A stretch of 64,000 bases of DNA from NCBI GenBank assembly GCA_050692985.1, contig JBOGVZ010000073.1:1-64000 (forward strand), read 5' to 3'. Source of the stretch: JBOGVZ01 sp050692985 (GTDB lineage Bacteria > Actinomycetota > UBA4738 > CALAEC01). The translations under genes and the position numbers were made by a program. Below the pieces are notes generated by a model, which saw only the letters and a program-made list of their open reading frames with translations, did no database searches and was not told the DNA's origin. Below are positions 33,660 through 41,010 of this stretch, piece by piece. Numbering within the stretch: the first letter of the stretch is position 1; every line of letters starts with the position of its first letter.

Positions 33660-34358
33660 TCAGGGGCGTCGGCCCACGAACAGGCCCCGGCCCATCAGCC
33701 CCTCGGGGTCGTGCTCGACCTCCAGCCCGGCGGCCCGGAAGGCCTCCAGGTGCTCCTCCACGGTGAACAGCCCGAGGACGTGCGGCTCGGTGAAGTGGGT
33801 GACGCCTTCCGGCGTGGCCACCAGGTAATGGAACTGGACCCGAGCGAGCCGTCCCTCCACGGTGGGCACGTCCATGCGGGCGATCTTCAGGTCCGGCCGG
33901 TCCACGAAGATGGCCCAGGGGTTCCCCGGCTCGAACGCCTCCGGGGTGAAGAACGGCTCCACGATCAGCAGCCCCCCGGAGCCCACGTGGCGGGCCATGG
34001 TCCCTACCGCCCGTGACAGGTGCTCCCGGTCCCCGGCGTAGGCGATCGAGCTGAACAGGCAGGTCACCACGTCGAACGTCCGGCCCAGGTCGAAGTCCAC
34101 GAAGCTCCCCCGGTGCAGGGGGATGGCCGCCAGGCGCTCCCGGGCGATGCCCAGCATCCGCTCATCCACGTCGAGCCCCTCGACCTCGTAGTGGGCCGCC
34201 AGCAGCTCCAGGTGCTTCCCGGTCCCGCAGGCCACGTCGAGCAGCGTGCGGGCCCCGGCGCCCCGGTCCTCGATGAGGGCCCGGAGCCTCTCGACCTCGC
34301 CCCCGTAGTCCTTCCAGGCGTACAGGGCGTCGTAGAATCGGGCGCTCTTCGTGAACAC
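33660..34358 (-). CDS. Class I SAM-dependent methyltransferase
   Basis: A 232-residue methyltransferase of unknown substrate. Motif I is LLDVACGTGKHLELL, motif II acidic EGLDVDERML, then DVVTCLFSSIAY and GGLLIVEPFFTPEAF. The N-terminal SARFYDALYAWKDYGGEVER is typical of small-molecule methyltransferases. GTG 34358 is preceded 9 nt upstream by a TACGAT box. It is divergent from the Cys-rich mini-protein gene. Confidence 0.88.
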   Translation of the reverse strand: MFTKSARFYDALYAWKDYGGEVERLRALIEDRGAGARTLLDVACGTGKHLELLAAHYEVEGLDVDERMLGIARERLAAIPLHRGSFVDFDLGRTFDVVTCLFSSIAYAGDREHLSRAVGTMARHVGSGGLLIVEPFFTPEAFEPGNPWAIFVDRPDLKIARMDVPTVEGRLARVQFHYLVATPEGVTHFTEPHVLGLFTVEEHLEAFRAAGLEVEHDPEGLMGRGLFVGRRP

Positions 34359-34367
34359 GGCCCGCCC

Positions 34368-34373
34368 ATCGTA
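34368..34373 (-). promoter_or_regulatory. -10 box of the methyltransferase gene
   Basis: TACGAT on the minus strand, 9 nt before GTG 34358; near-leaderless. Confidence 0.4.
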
Positions 34374-34381
34374 GGGGGCCG

Positions 34382-34387
34382 TAGAAT
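34382..34387 (+). promoter_or_regulatory. -10 box of the Cys-rich mini-protein gene
   Basis: TAGAAT about 55 nt before ATG 34443. The leader can fold a small hairpin (CGTCC/GGACG) and ends with GGGAGGAAGGG. Confidence 0.4.
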
Positions 34388-34442
34388 CGGGGCGCCAGGG
34401 CCGTCCGCGAGGTGGACGGGGCCCCCGGGAGGAAGGGTTGGT

Positions 34443-34613
34443 ATGCGCTCGCTGGGACGGTACGTGCGGGAGTTCTTCACGAACTGGGCCGAGTACGAGG
34501 CCCCCGCCCCGGAGAAGGTCCGCCTCACCGTGGTGAACCGCAGCAGGGCCCTGAAGCGGATGCTCACGGAGGGGCGGGGGTGCTGCGGGCACTACGGTGA
34601 GCCGGGGTGTTGA
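34443..34613 (+). CDS. 56-residue protein with C-terminal CCGHYGEPGC motif
   Basis: A small protein starting MRSLGRYVREFF and ending in CCGHYGEPGC. A basic, aromatic N-terminal half precedes a Cys3/His cluster at the very end. A strong GGAGGAAGGG ribosome binding site precedes the ATG, and its own promoter box and terminator-like hairpin support it as a real gene. I recall similar short actinobacterial proteins with the same C-terminal motif, but no function is known to me. Metal binding or redox activity by the Cys/His cluster is a reasonable guess. Confidence 0.75.
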   Translation: MRSLGRYVREFFTNWAEYEAPAPEKVRLTVVNRSRALKRMLTEGRGCCGHYGEPGC

Positions 34614-34627
34614 CAGGTCTTCCGTGA

Positions 34628-34645
34628 GGGCCCCGGTCGGGGCCC
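34628..34645 (+). terminator. GC-rich hairpin after the mini-protein gene
   Basis: GGGCCCC-GGTC-GGGGCCC, 14 nt after the stop at 34613. Confidence 0.5.
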
Positions 34646-34657
34646 CGGACCGAAGGG

Positions 34658-35728
34658 CTAGCCACCCACGCGCCGGGCCAGGTCCCGGGCCACCTCCTCC
34701 GTGGTGGCCGTCCCCCCCATGTCCGGGGTGCGGGGCGAACCTTCGGCCAGCAGGCTCTCCACCGCCTCCTCGATCCGCCGGGCCGCGTGATCCTCGGAGA
34801 GGTGCCGCAGCATGAGCGCCGCCGTGAGGACCATGGCCAGGGGGTTGGCCACCCCCTTCCCGGCGATGTCGGGCGCGCTGCCGTGGACCGGCTCGAACAC
34901 CGCGTGGTCCCACCCGAGGTTGGCTCCCGGGGCCAGCCCCAGCCCCCCGACCAGGCCCGCGCACAGGTCCGAGACGATGTCCCCGTAGAGGTTCGGGAGC
35001 AGCAGGAGGTCGAGGCGTTCGGGCTCCCAGGCCAGCCACATGGCCAGCTCGTCCACGTGCATGGCTTCCACCTCGATGACGTCGGGGTACTCGGCGGCGG
35101 CGATCCCCAGGGCGGTCTGGAGGAACACGCCGTCCGAGAACTTCATGATGTTGGCCTTGTGGCCCACGGTGACCTTCCGGCGGCCGTGGAGGCGGGCGTA
35201 CTCCAGACCGAAGCGGACGATCCGGCGGGTGCCCGAGACCGAGATCGGCTTGAGGGTGATCCCCGCGTCGTCCGGGACCCGGTAGCCGGCCAGCTTCAGC
35301 AGAAGCTGGCGCAGGCGGGCGGTCTCCTCCGAGCCGCGCTCGAACTCGATGCCCTGGTACAGGTCCTCGGTGTTCTCCCGGATCACCACCAGGTCCACAC
35401 CGGGGTGCCGGGTGGGGACGCCGGTGAAGTGGCGGGAGGGCCGGACCGCGGCGAACAGGTCGAGCTCCTGCCGGAGGGCCACGTTCACGCTGCGGAACCC
35501 CGAGCCCACCGGGGTGGTGATGGGGCCCTTGATGGCCACGCCGCTCCGGCGGATCGAGTCGAGCACCCGCTGGGGGAGCGGCGTTCCCTCGGAGGCGATG
35601 GCGGCCGTTCCCGCCTCCTGGACGTCCCAGTCGACCTCCACCCCAGTTGCGTCCACCACGGCGCGGGTGGCGGCGGCCACCTCCGGGCCGATGCCGTCCC
35701 CGGGGACCAACGTGATGCGGTGGGCCAC
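34658..35728 (-). CDS. Isocitrate/isopropylmalate dehydrogenase family paralogue
   Basis: A 356-residue paralogue of the 29660 gene. LVPGDGIGPE, GVAIKGPITTPVGSGFRS, RENTEDLYQGIEFERG, HKANIMKFSDGVFLQ and NLYGDIVSDLCAGLVGG are present. It keeps the usual RENTEDLY motif that the other copy has altered. Conservation around the N-terminus and substrate loops is very high between the two, so they probably arose by duplication and may divide isocitrate and another 2-hydroxy diacid. GTG 35728 has TAGCCT 6 nt upstream. Confidence 0.87.
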   Translation of the reverse strand: MAHRITLVPGDGIGPEVAAATRAVVDATGVEVDWDVQEAGTAAIASEGTPLPQRVLDSIRRSGVAIKGPITTPVGSGFRSVNVALRQELDLFAAVRPSRHFTGVPTRHPGVDLVVIRENTEDLYQGIEFERGSEETARLRQLLLKLAGYRVPDDAGITLKPISVSGTRRIVRFGLEYARLHGRRKVTVGHKANIMKFSDGVFLQTALGIAAAEYPDVIEVEAMHVDELAMWLAWEPERLDLLLLPNLYGDIVSDLCAGLVGGLGLAPGANLGWDHAVFEPVHGSAPDIAGKGVANPLAMVLTAALMLRHLSEDHAARRIEEAVESLLAEGSPRTPDMGGTATTEEVARDLARRVGG

Positions 35729-35734
35729 GCCGGC

Positions 35735-35740
35735 AGGCTA
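35735..35740 (-). promoter_or_regulatory. -10 box of the second IDH-family gene
   Basis: TAGCCT on the minus strand ending 6 nt before GTG 35728; leaderless pattern. Confidence 0.45.
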
Positions 35741-35791
35741 GCAGGGTCCTCCCGGCCACAGATCCGCGTCACCTTTTTCCGGGGGAGCCCC

Positions 35792-35797
35792 TACAAT
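35792..35797 (+). promoter_or_regulatory. -10 box of the cupredoxin gene
   Basis: TACAAT 30 nt before ATG 35828, with GAGGGAGGGTCAGG as ribosome binding site. Confidence 0.45.
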
Positions 35798-35827
35798 CCA
35801 GGGGAGCCCGATCGAGGGAGGGTCAGG

Positions 35828-36433
35828 ATGCGCGTGCCCGCCGTGCTGCCGTTCGCTCTGCTCTTCACGCTGCTCGCCTCGACGGTCGGAGGCGCGGCCA
35901 CCACCCATGAGGTCTCGGTGCAGGACAACCTCTTCGATCCTCACGACGTATCCGGGAAGGTCGGGGACTCGGTGCACTGGTCGCGGACGCTGGTCGGGAA
36001 CCCCCACAACGTCCAGGAGGACGGGCAGCTCTTCCGGAGCGGGGCTCCCAGCCCCGGACCGATCGACTTCACCGTGAAATTCTCGGCGGGGAAGTTCCAC
36101 TACTTCTGCGAGGTCCACGGGAGCCAGGCCGGCGGCATGGACGGCCTGGTCAAGGTGAAGCCCAAGATCCTGGCCAAGCCGCCGGGACTCCCCTTCACCG
36201 TGCGGTGGGCGTCGACCTCCACGGAAACGGGGTCGGTGTTCGACGTCCAGTACAAGGTCGGCACCGGGAAGTGGAAGAACTGGAAGAAGAACGTCAGCGG
36301 CTTCAAGGCAGTGTTCGGGAAGAACGGGAAGCCGGTGACGGTGAAGAAGGGCAAGAAGTACTCGTTGCGGGCTCGCTCCCAGGAGGGGGACATCGAGAGC
36401 CTGTGGTCCCCGAAGGCGTCGTTCAAGCCATGA
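35828..36433 (+). CDS. Secreted cupredoxin-domain protein with Lys-rich C-terminal domain
   Basis: A 201-residue exported protein. The signal peptide (AVLPFALLFTLLASTVGGAA) is followed by a plastocyanin-like domain with a full type-1 copper set: His in GNPHNV, Cys and His in YFCEVHG and Met in GGMDG. The remaining 80 residues are a Lys/Trp-rich segment (KVGTGKWKNWKKNV), probably a fibronectin-like or beta-sandwich domain, similar in style to the small secreted protein at 8130. It may carry electrons outside the cell or store copper. A strong terminator follows. Confidence 0.85.
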   Translation: MRVPAVLPFALLFTLLASTVGGAATTHEVSVQDNLFDPHDVSGKVGDSVHWSRTLVGNPHNVQEDGQLFRSGAPSPGPIDFTVKFSAGKFHYFCEVHGSQAGGMDGLVKVKPKILAKPPGLPFTVRWASTSTETGSVFDVQYKVGTGKWKNWKKNVSGFKAVFGKNGKPVTVKKGKKYSLRARSQEGDIESLWSPKASFKP

Positions 36434-36437
36434 CGCC

Positions 36438-36465
36438 GGACGGAGCGGCCGAAGCCGCTCCGTCC
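36438..36465. terminator. Bidirectional terminator hairpin
   Basis: GGACGGAGCGGC-CGAA-GCCGCTCCGTCC, a perfect 12-bp stem with a 4-nt loop. It lies between the convergent cupredoxin and Rho_N-like genes, so it can serve both. Confidence 0.75.
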
Positions 36466-36484
36466 ACACCCGGCCCCCGCGGGG

Positions 36485-36826
36485 CTACGAGGCCTTCTTG
36501 CGGTCGACCGCCCGCCTGAGCTGCTCCTTGTTCATCTTGGAGCGGCCGCTGACGTTCAGTCGCCGGGCCTCGCTGTAGAGCTGGTCCCTGGTGCGGCCCC
36601 GCGGCCGACGGGTTCCCGACCGCAGCCCTCCCCGCCGGCCGGACGACGGGCCCGCCATCGAGGTCCGGGTCCGCTGCCGGGCCTCCCCGGCCCTGGCCCT
36701 CGCCTTGTTCACCGTGCGAGCGGCGATCTCCCTGGCCCGCTTCACCCCGGCCCCACGCTTCCGGGCGCTGCTCTTGACCTTCTCGTACTGGCGCTCGCGC
36801 TTCTGGCTCCACGCTTGCTGGGGCAT
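36485..36826 (-). CDS. Small basic protein with Rho_N-like C-terminus
   Basis: A 113-residue highly basic protein starting MPQQAWSQKRERQYEKVK. The C-terminal TRDQLYSEARRLNVSGRSKM plus NKEQLRRAVDRKK matches the helical Rho N-terminal/SAP-like nucleic-acid binding fold. Relatives are often labelled plasmid stabilisation proteins without experimental support. AGGAGG precedes the ATG. It lies 73 bp downstream of sdhB and could be co-transcribed with the respiratory cluster or separate. Probably DNA- or RNA-binding. Confidence 0.75.
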   Translation of the reverse strand: MPQQAWSQKRERQYEKVKSSARKRGAGVKRAREIAARTVNKARARAGEARQRTRTSMAGPSSGRRGGLRSGTRRPRGRTRDQLYSEARRLNVSGRSKMNKEQLRRAVDRKKAS

Positions 36827-36899
36827 GTTCGCCTCCTTCCTTCCCTTCGGTGGTACCCGTTCGAGGGAGGGAGGAAACGGCCCGAAGGACCCCACAGAC

Positions 36900-37598
36900 C
36901 TAGAGGCGGTCGAACATGATGGCCCGCTTGACCTCCTGGATGGCCAGGGTGACCTTGATGCCGCGGGGGCAGGCCTCGGTGCAGTTGAACGTGGTCCGGC
37001 ACCGGAACACCCCGGTCTTCTCGCCCAGGATCCGCAGCCGCTCCCGGGCGCCGCGGTCGCGCGAGTCGAAGATGAACCGGTGGGCGTTGACGATGGCGGC
37101 CGGCCCCACGTAGACCTCGTCGCCCCAGAAGATCGGGCACGAGGTGGTGCACGCCGCGCAAAGGATGCACTTCGTGGTGTCGTCGTACCGCTCGCGTTCC
37201 TCCGGCGACTGGAGGCGCTCCCGGGGGCCGGCGTCCTCGTCGTTGATCAGGTAGGGGAGCATCTTCTTGTAGCCCTCGAAGAAGGGCTCCATGTCCACGA
37301 TGAGGTCCTTGAGCGGCTGGAGGCCCCGCATCGGCTCCACGGTCACCTTGGGGGCCACGTCCTTGACCAGGACCCGGCAGGCCAGGCGGTTCTGCCCGTT
37401 GATCACCATGGCATCGGAGCCGCAGATGCCGTGGGCGCACGACCGCCGCAGGGCCAGGGTGCCGTCGTGGCGCCACTTGACCTCGTGAAGGGCTTCCAGC
37501 ACGTGGTCCGAGGGCTCCACGTCGACGGTGAACTCGTCCCACCAGGGGTCCTGGCGGACCTCGGGGTTATAGCGTCGGATCCGAAGGGTCAGCTCCAT
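36900..37598 (-). CDS. sdhB: Succinate dehydrogenase iron-sulfur subunit
   Basis: A 232-residue Fe-S protein carrying electrons from SdhA to the quinone site. The 2Fe-2S ligands are in RRSCAHGICGSDAM plus RLAC; the 4Fe-4S and 3Fe-4S ligands are in CILCAACTTSCP and CTEACPRGI. The sdhC-sdhD-sdhA genes lie about 3.4 kb upstream with frdABCD in between, so this is the SdhB separated from its SdhA. It has its own -10 box (TATCCT) 7 nt before ATG 37598, which may have allowed the separation. FrdB at 38546 is the second Fe-S subunit of the region. Confidence 0.9.
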   Translation of the reverse strand: MELTLRIRRYNPEVRQDPWWDEFTVDVEPSDHVLEALHEVKWRHDGTLALRRSCAHGICGSDAMVINGQNRLACRVLVKDVAPKVTVEPMRGLQPLKDLIVDMEPFFEGYKKMLPYLINDEDAGPRERLQSPEERERYDDTTKCILCAACTTSCPIFWGDEVYVGPAAIVNAHRFIFDSRDRGARERLRILGEKTGVFRCRTTFNCTEACPRGIKVTLAIQEVKRAIMFDRL

Positions 37599-37605
37599 GG
37601 GATCC

Positions 37606-37611
37606 AGGATA
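37606..37611 (-). promoter_or_regulatory. -10 box of sdhB
   Basis: TATCCT on the minus strand, 7 nt before ATG 37598. Confidence 0.5.
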
Positions 37612-37653
37612 GATGCCGCCGGAGATCGTATCGAGGGTCCGGCGTCGTCCCCA

Positions 37654-38115
37654 TCAGATCCGGAGGAGGACCCACACCGTGAGCGCCGTGCCCACAACGG
37701 CAGTGCCGTAGCACAGCGTGGCCACGAGGGACCTCCATCCCCGCACCCCGAGCTGGTGGTGGACCGCGTACCGGAACCGGTGGGCCCAGTGATAGAGTGG
37801 CATGACGACGAGGACCCCCAGGTAGATCCTGGCCAGGGGATGGCGCACGAGGCCCAGGACCCGCTCGTAGGACAGGGCGTGGTCGGGGAGCCAGCCCGCG
37901 GCGAAGGCGATTCCCAGGATGGCCACGGTGACCGGGATCAGGAAGGCGGCCACCATCCCCCCCGCGGAGAAGAGGGCCCAGAACAGGAGCTCCTTCGGGG
38001 GGATGGTGAGGTGCAGGTCGGGCCGCTCCCCGGGCTTGACCTCCCTCCGTTCCGAGTCGGCGAGGACCTCGCCCACGGACAGGCCGCCCCTCGTCTGCCG
38101 GTCGCCGTCCCGCAT
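37654..38115 (-). CDS. frdD: Fumarate reductase membrane anchor subunit D
   Basis: A 153-residue protein with three hydrophobic spans after a polar N-terminus: ELLFWALFSAGGMVAAFLIP, RIYLGVLVVMPLYHW and ATLCYGTAVVGTALTVWVLL. HWAHRFRYAVHHQLG and the position after frdC fit FrdD, which with FrdC anchors the enzyme and forms the quinone site. ATG 38115 lies 2 nt after the frdC stop. Sequence identity in this family is low, so context carries much of the call. Confidence 0.8.
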   Translation of the reverse strand: MRDGDRQTRGGLSVGEVLADSERREVKPGERPDLHLTIPPKELLFWALFSAGGMVAAFLIPVTVAILGIAFAAGWLPDHALSYERVLGLVRHPLARIYLGVLVVMPLYHWAHRFRYAVHHQLGVRGWRSLVATLCYGTAVVGTALTVWVLLRI

Positions 38116-38117
38116 CG

Positions 38118-38549
38118 TCAGGACCAGACGGTGAAGTAGGCGACCACGGCGGAAACGATCACCCACAGCGCCACGAGCCCGCCGGTCACCACCTTCCGGG
38201 GCACCACTCGCGGGCCCAGTCGCACGACCAGGATGTGCGACGTGAGGCGGAGCCAGGTGCCCGCGTGGTACACGGTGGCCACCAGGATGACTGCGGACAG
38301 GGCCACGATCCCCGGCAGCCGGACCCACCGGAGGAACGCCTCGTACGCCTGGGGGCCGCGGGACAGGGCGGAAAGGAACAAGAGAAGGATCACCGAGAAC
38401 GCCCCGGCGAACACCGCGGTCGCTTCCCGGAGCGCGAACCGGCGGTACGCGCCGGTGCGAAGCCACCACGTCCGCGAAGGCCTCCTCACGTAGACCGGAT
38501 AGCGGCGCTCCTCGGCCCTCAGCGGCCCGCGCTCCGGGATGTCGGTCAC
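38118..38549 (-). CDS. frdC: Fumarate reductase membrane anchor subunit C
   Basis: A 143-residue protein with three spans. WWLRTGAYRRFALREATAVF and TYHAGTWL-like VYHAGTWLRLTSHILVVRLG match FrdC. The GTG start overlaps the frdB stop by 4 nt and its stop is 2 nt from frdD. E. coli-type FrdCD anchors lack haem; no additional clear haem-ligand pattern is visible. Confidence 0.85.
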   Translation of the reverse strand: MTDIPERGPLRAEERRYPVYVRRPSRTWWLRTGAYRRFALREATAVFAGAFSVILLLFLSALSRGPQAYEAFLRWVRLPGIVALSAVILVATVYHAGTWLRLTSHILVVRLGPRVVPRKVVTGGLVALWVIVSAVVAYFTVWS

Positions 38550-39295
38550 GTCCGGCCCCCGAACGGCCACACCGCTGCCAGCATGGCCCGGGTGGTCGTT
38601 GACACCTTGGTTCGCTGGATCGCCGCCGCCGGGTCCACGTCCTTCGGACACACCACCGAGCACTCCCCGACGAAGGTGCAGTCCCAGATCCCGGTGTCCA
38701 GCCCGAGGACCTCGTCACGCTGGGCCCGGCCCTGGTCCCGGGAGTCCAGGTCGTAACGCCGGGCCAGGGCGATGGCCGCCGGACCGAGGAACTCCGGGTC
38801 CTGCGCGTACACCGGACAGGCCGCGTAGCACAGCATGCAGTTGATGCACATGCTGAACTGCTTGTAGCGGTCGACCTCTTCGGGGGTCTGCAGGTACTCC
38901 CCCTCCTCGATCCGGCCCTCCCGGTCCCGGATGACCCAGGGCCTGACCTCCCGCAGCTTCTCCAGGAAGTCGGTCATGTCCACCACGAGGTCCCGGATCA
39001 CAGGGAAGTTCTCCAAGGGCTCGACCACCACGGGGGCCGGATGGAACTCCCGCAGGAACGTCGAGCAGGTGAGCCTGGGCACCCCGTTCACCATCATCCC
39101 GCAGGACCCACACACGCCCATCCGGCACGACCAGCGGTACGTCAGGCTCCCGTCGATCTCATCCTTGACGTGGTTCAGGGCGTCGAGGACGACCATGTCC
39201 TCCCGGAAGGGGACCTCGAACCGGTCGTGGTATGGCTCGGGGTCATGCTCCGGGCGGTACCGGGCCACCTCCAGGGTCGTCGTCGCCTCGGCCAT
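38546..39295 (-). CDS. frdB: Fumarate reductase iron-sulfur subunit
   Basis: A 249-residue Fe-S subunit. The 2Fe-2S ligands are in RWSCRMGVCGSCGMMV plus LTC; the C-terminal clusters are in CINCMLCYAACPVYA and CSVVCPKDVDP. The motifs resemble FrdB more than the SdhB at 36900. ATG 39295 lies 5 nt from the frdA stop; the end overlaps frdC. It passes electrons between the FrdCD quinone site and FrdA. Confidence 0.92.
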   Translation of the reverse strand: MAEATTTLEVARYRPEHDPEPYHDRFEVPFREDMVVLDALNHVKDEIDGSLTYRWSCRMGVCGSCGMMVNGVPRLTCSTFLREFHPAPVVVEPLENFPVIRDLVVDMTDFLEKLREVRPWVIRDREGRIEEGEYLQTPEEVDRYKQFSMCINCMLCYAACPVYAQDPEFLGPAAIALARRYDLDSRDQGRAQRDEVLGLDTGIWDCTFVGECSVVCPKDVDPAAAIQRTKVSTTTRAMLAAVWPFGGRT

Positions 39296-39300
39296 GGGTA

Positions 39301-41010
39301 TCAGTATGCCCGTTCCGCCGGCGGCCACCGGGTGATCGTGACGTTGCCGTACTCGATCCGGGGCCCCTCCGGCCCGGAGAACGCCAGGCTGTGCTTGAGG
39401 AACCGGTCGTCGTCGCGCTCTGGGTAGTCGCGCCGGGTGTGAGATCCCCGCGACTCGCGCCGCTCGAGCCCCGACGTCACGATCGTCTCGGCCACGTCGA
39501 GCATGTTGTCGAGCTCGAGGGCGGCCACCAGCTCGGTGTTGAACGCCCGATCCCGGTCGTCCAGGGTCACGTCCCGATACCGCTCCCGCAGCGCCCCAAC
39601 CGCCTCCACGGCCTCCTTGAGCGATTCCTCGGTCCGGAACACCCCCGCTCCTGTCTCCATGGCGACCTGGAGGTCCCGGCGGATCGCTCCGATCCGCTCC
39701 CGGCCGCCTTCCTTCTCGAGGTAGGAGGCGAGGAGCCGGTCCTGTTCCGCCTGGGCCAGCATCTTGACGGGATCTCCCGGCGGCGGTTTGGCGTCGAGGG
39801 CGTCCTCCGCGGCCTGCCTGCCCACCCGGGCCCCGAACACCAGGCACTCGCTCAGCGAGTTCGACCCCAGCCGGTTCGCCCCGTTCATGCTCACGCAAGC
39901 GGCCTCCCCGGCCGCGTACAGCCCCGGGAGGCTGGTCCGGCCGACCGGGTCGGTGTCCACACCTCCCATCTGGTAGTGGACCACCGGCCGGACCGGGATC
40001 GGCTCGTACGCCGGGTCGATCCCCACGAAGTTCCGGGCCAGCTCCCGGACGAACGGGAGCTTGTCGTCGATGGTCTCCTCCCCGAGGTGGCGGACGTCGA
40101 GGTGGACATACTCCCCGTACGGGCCGTCGAACGCGTGGCCCTTCTCGATCTCCTGGATGATGGCCCGCGACAGGATGTCCCTGGGCCCCAGCTCCATCTT
40201 CGAGGGGATGTAGTCTTCGAGGAACCGCCTCCCTTCCTTGTTCACCAGGTAGCCTCCCTCGCCTCGGGAGGCCTCGGTCATGAGGATCCCGGTCCCCGGG
40301 AGGCCGGTGGGGTGGTACTGGACGAACTCCATGTCCTCCAGGGGGACTCCGGCCCGGTACGCCAGGGCCATCCCGTCGCCGGTGTTGATGGCCCCGTTCG
40401 TGGTGAACGGGAAGACCCGCCCGCACCCTCCGGTGCACAGGATCACCGCCTTGGCGGTGATGCACCTGACCTCGGAGTCCCGGAGGTCGATGGCGGCCAC
40501 TCCCGCGCACCGCCCGTCCTCCACCAGGAGCGTGGTCACGAAGAACTCGTCGTGGCGAACGATCAGCTCGTTCTTCAGGGAGGTCTGGAACAGCGTGTGG
40601 AGGAGGTGGAACCCGGTCTTGTCGGCGGCGAACACGGTCCGGTTCACGCTCATCCCGCCGAAGGCCCGGACGGCCAGCCGTCCGTCGGGCTCCCGGCTCC
40701 AGGGGCACCCCCAGTGCTCGAGCCGGACGATCTCCCCCGGGGACTCGGCCACGAACGCCTCCACGGCGTCCTGGTCCGCCAGGTAGTCGCTTCCCCGGAT
40801 CGTGTCGAAGGCGTGGAGGTCCACGCTGTCGTCCCCCCCGATGGCCGCCCCGGCCCCGCCCTCCGCGGACACGGTGTGGCTCCGCATCGGGTAGACCTTC
40901 GAGACGAGGGCGATGGAGAGCTCCGGGCAGACCTCCGCGGCGGCGATGGCGGCCCGGAGCCCGGCGGCCCCGCCCCCCACGATGACGATGTCGTGGGCGA
41001 TGGTCTCCAT
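39301..41010 (-). CDS. frdA: Fumarate reductase flavoprotein subunit
   Basis: A 569-residue FAD protein. VIVGGGAAGLRAAIAA binds FAD; the covalent-FAD His lies in RSHTVSAEGGAGA; EFVQYHPTGLPGTGILMTEA and RLGSNSLSECLVFG surround the active site. It interconverts fumarate and succinate, probably reducing fumarate. The ATG overlaps the sdhA stop (TGATG), so the two flavoprotein genes are directly coupled. The unusual point is location: it follows the other flavoprotein gene rather than starting its own operon. Confidence 0.93.
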   Translation of the reverse strand: METIAHDIVIVGGGAAGLRAAIAAAEVCPELSIALVSKVYPMRSHTVSAEGGAGAAIGGDDSVDLHAFDTIRGSDYLADQDAVEAFVAESPGEIVRLEHWGCPWSREPDGRLAVRAFGGMSVNRTVFAADKTGFHLLHTLFQTSLKNELIVRHDEFFVTTLLVEDGRCAGVAAIDLRDSEVRCITAKAVILCTGGCGRVFPFTTNGAINTGDGMALAYRAGVPLEDMEFVQYHPTGLPGTGILMTEASRGEGGYLVNKEGRRFLEDYIPSKMELGPRDILSRAIIQEIEKGHAFDGPYGEYVHLDVRHLGEETIDDKLPFVRELARNFVGIDPAYEPIPVRPVVHYQMGGVDTDPVGRTSLPGLYAAGEAACVSMNGANRLGSNSLSECLVFGARVGRQAAEDALDAKPPPGDPVKMLAQAEQDRLLASYLEKEGGRERIGAIRRDLQVAMETGAGVFRTEESLKEAVEAVGALRERYRDVTLDDRDRAFNTELVAALELDNMLDVAETIVTSGLERRESRGSHTRRDYPERDDDRFLKHSLAFSGPEGPRIEYGNVTITRWPPAERAY

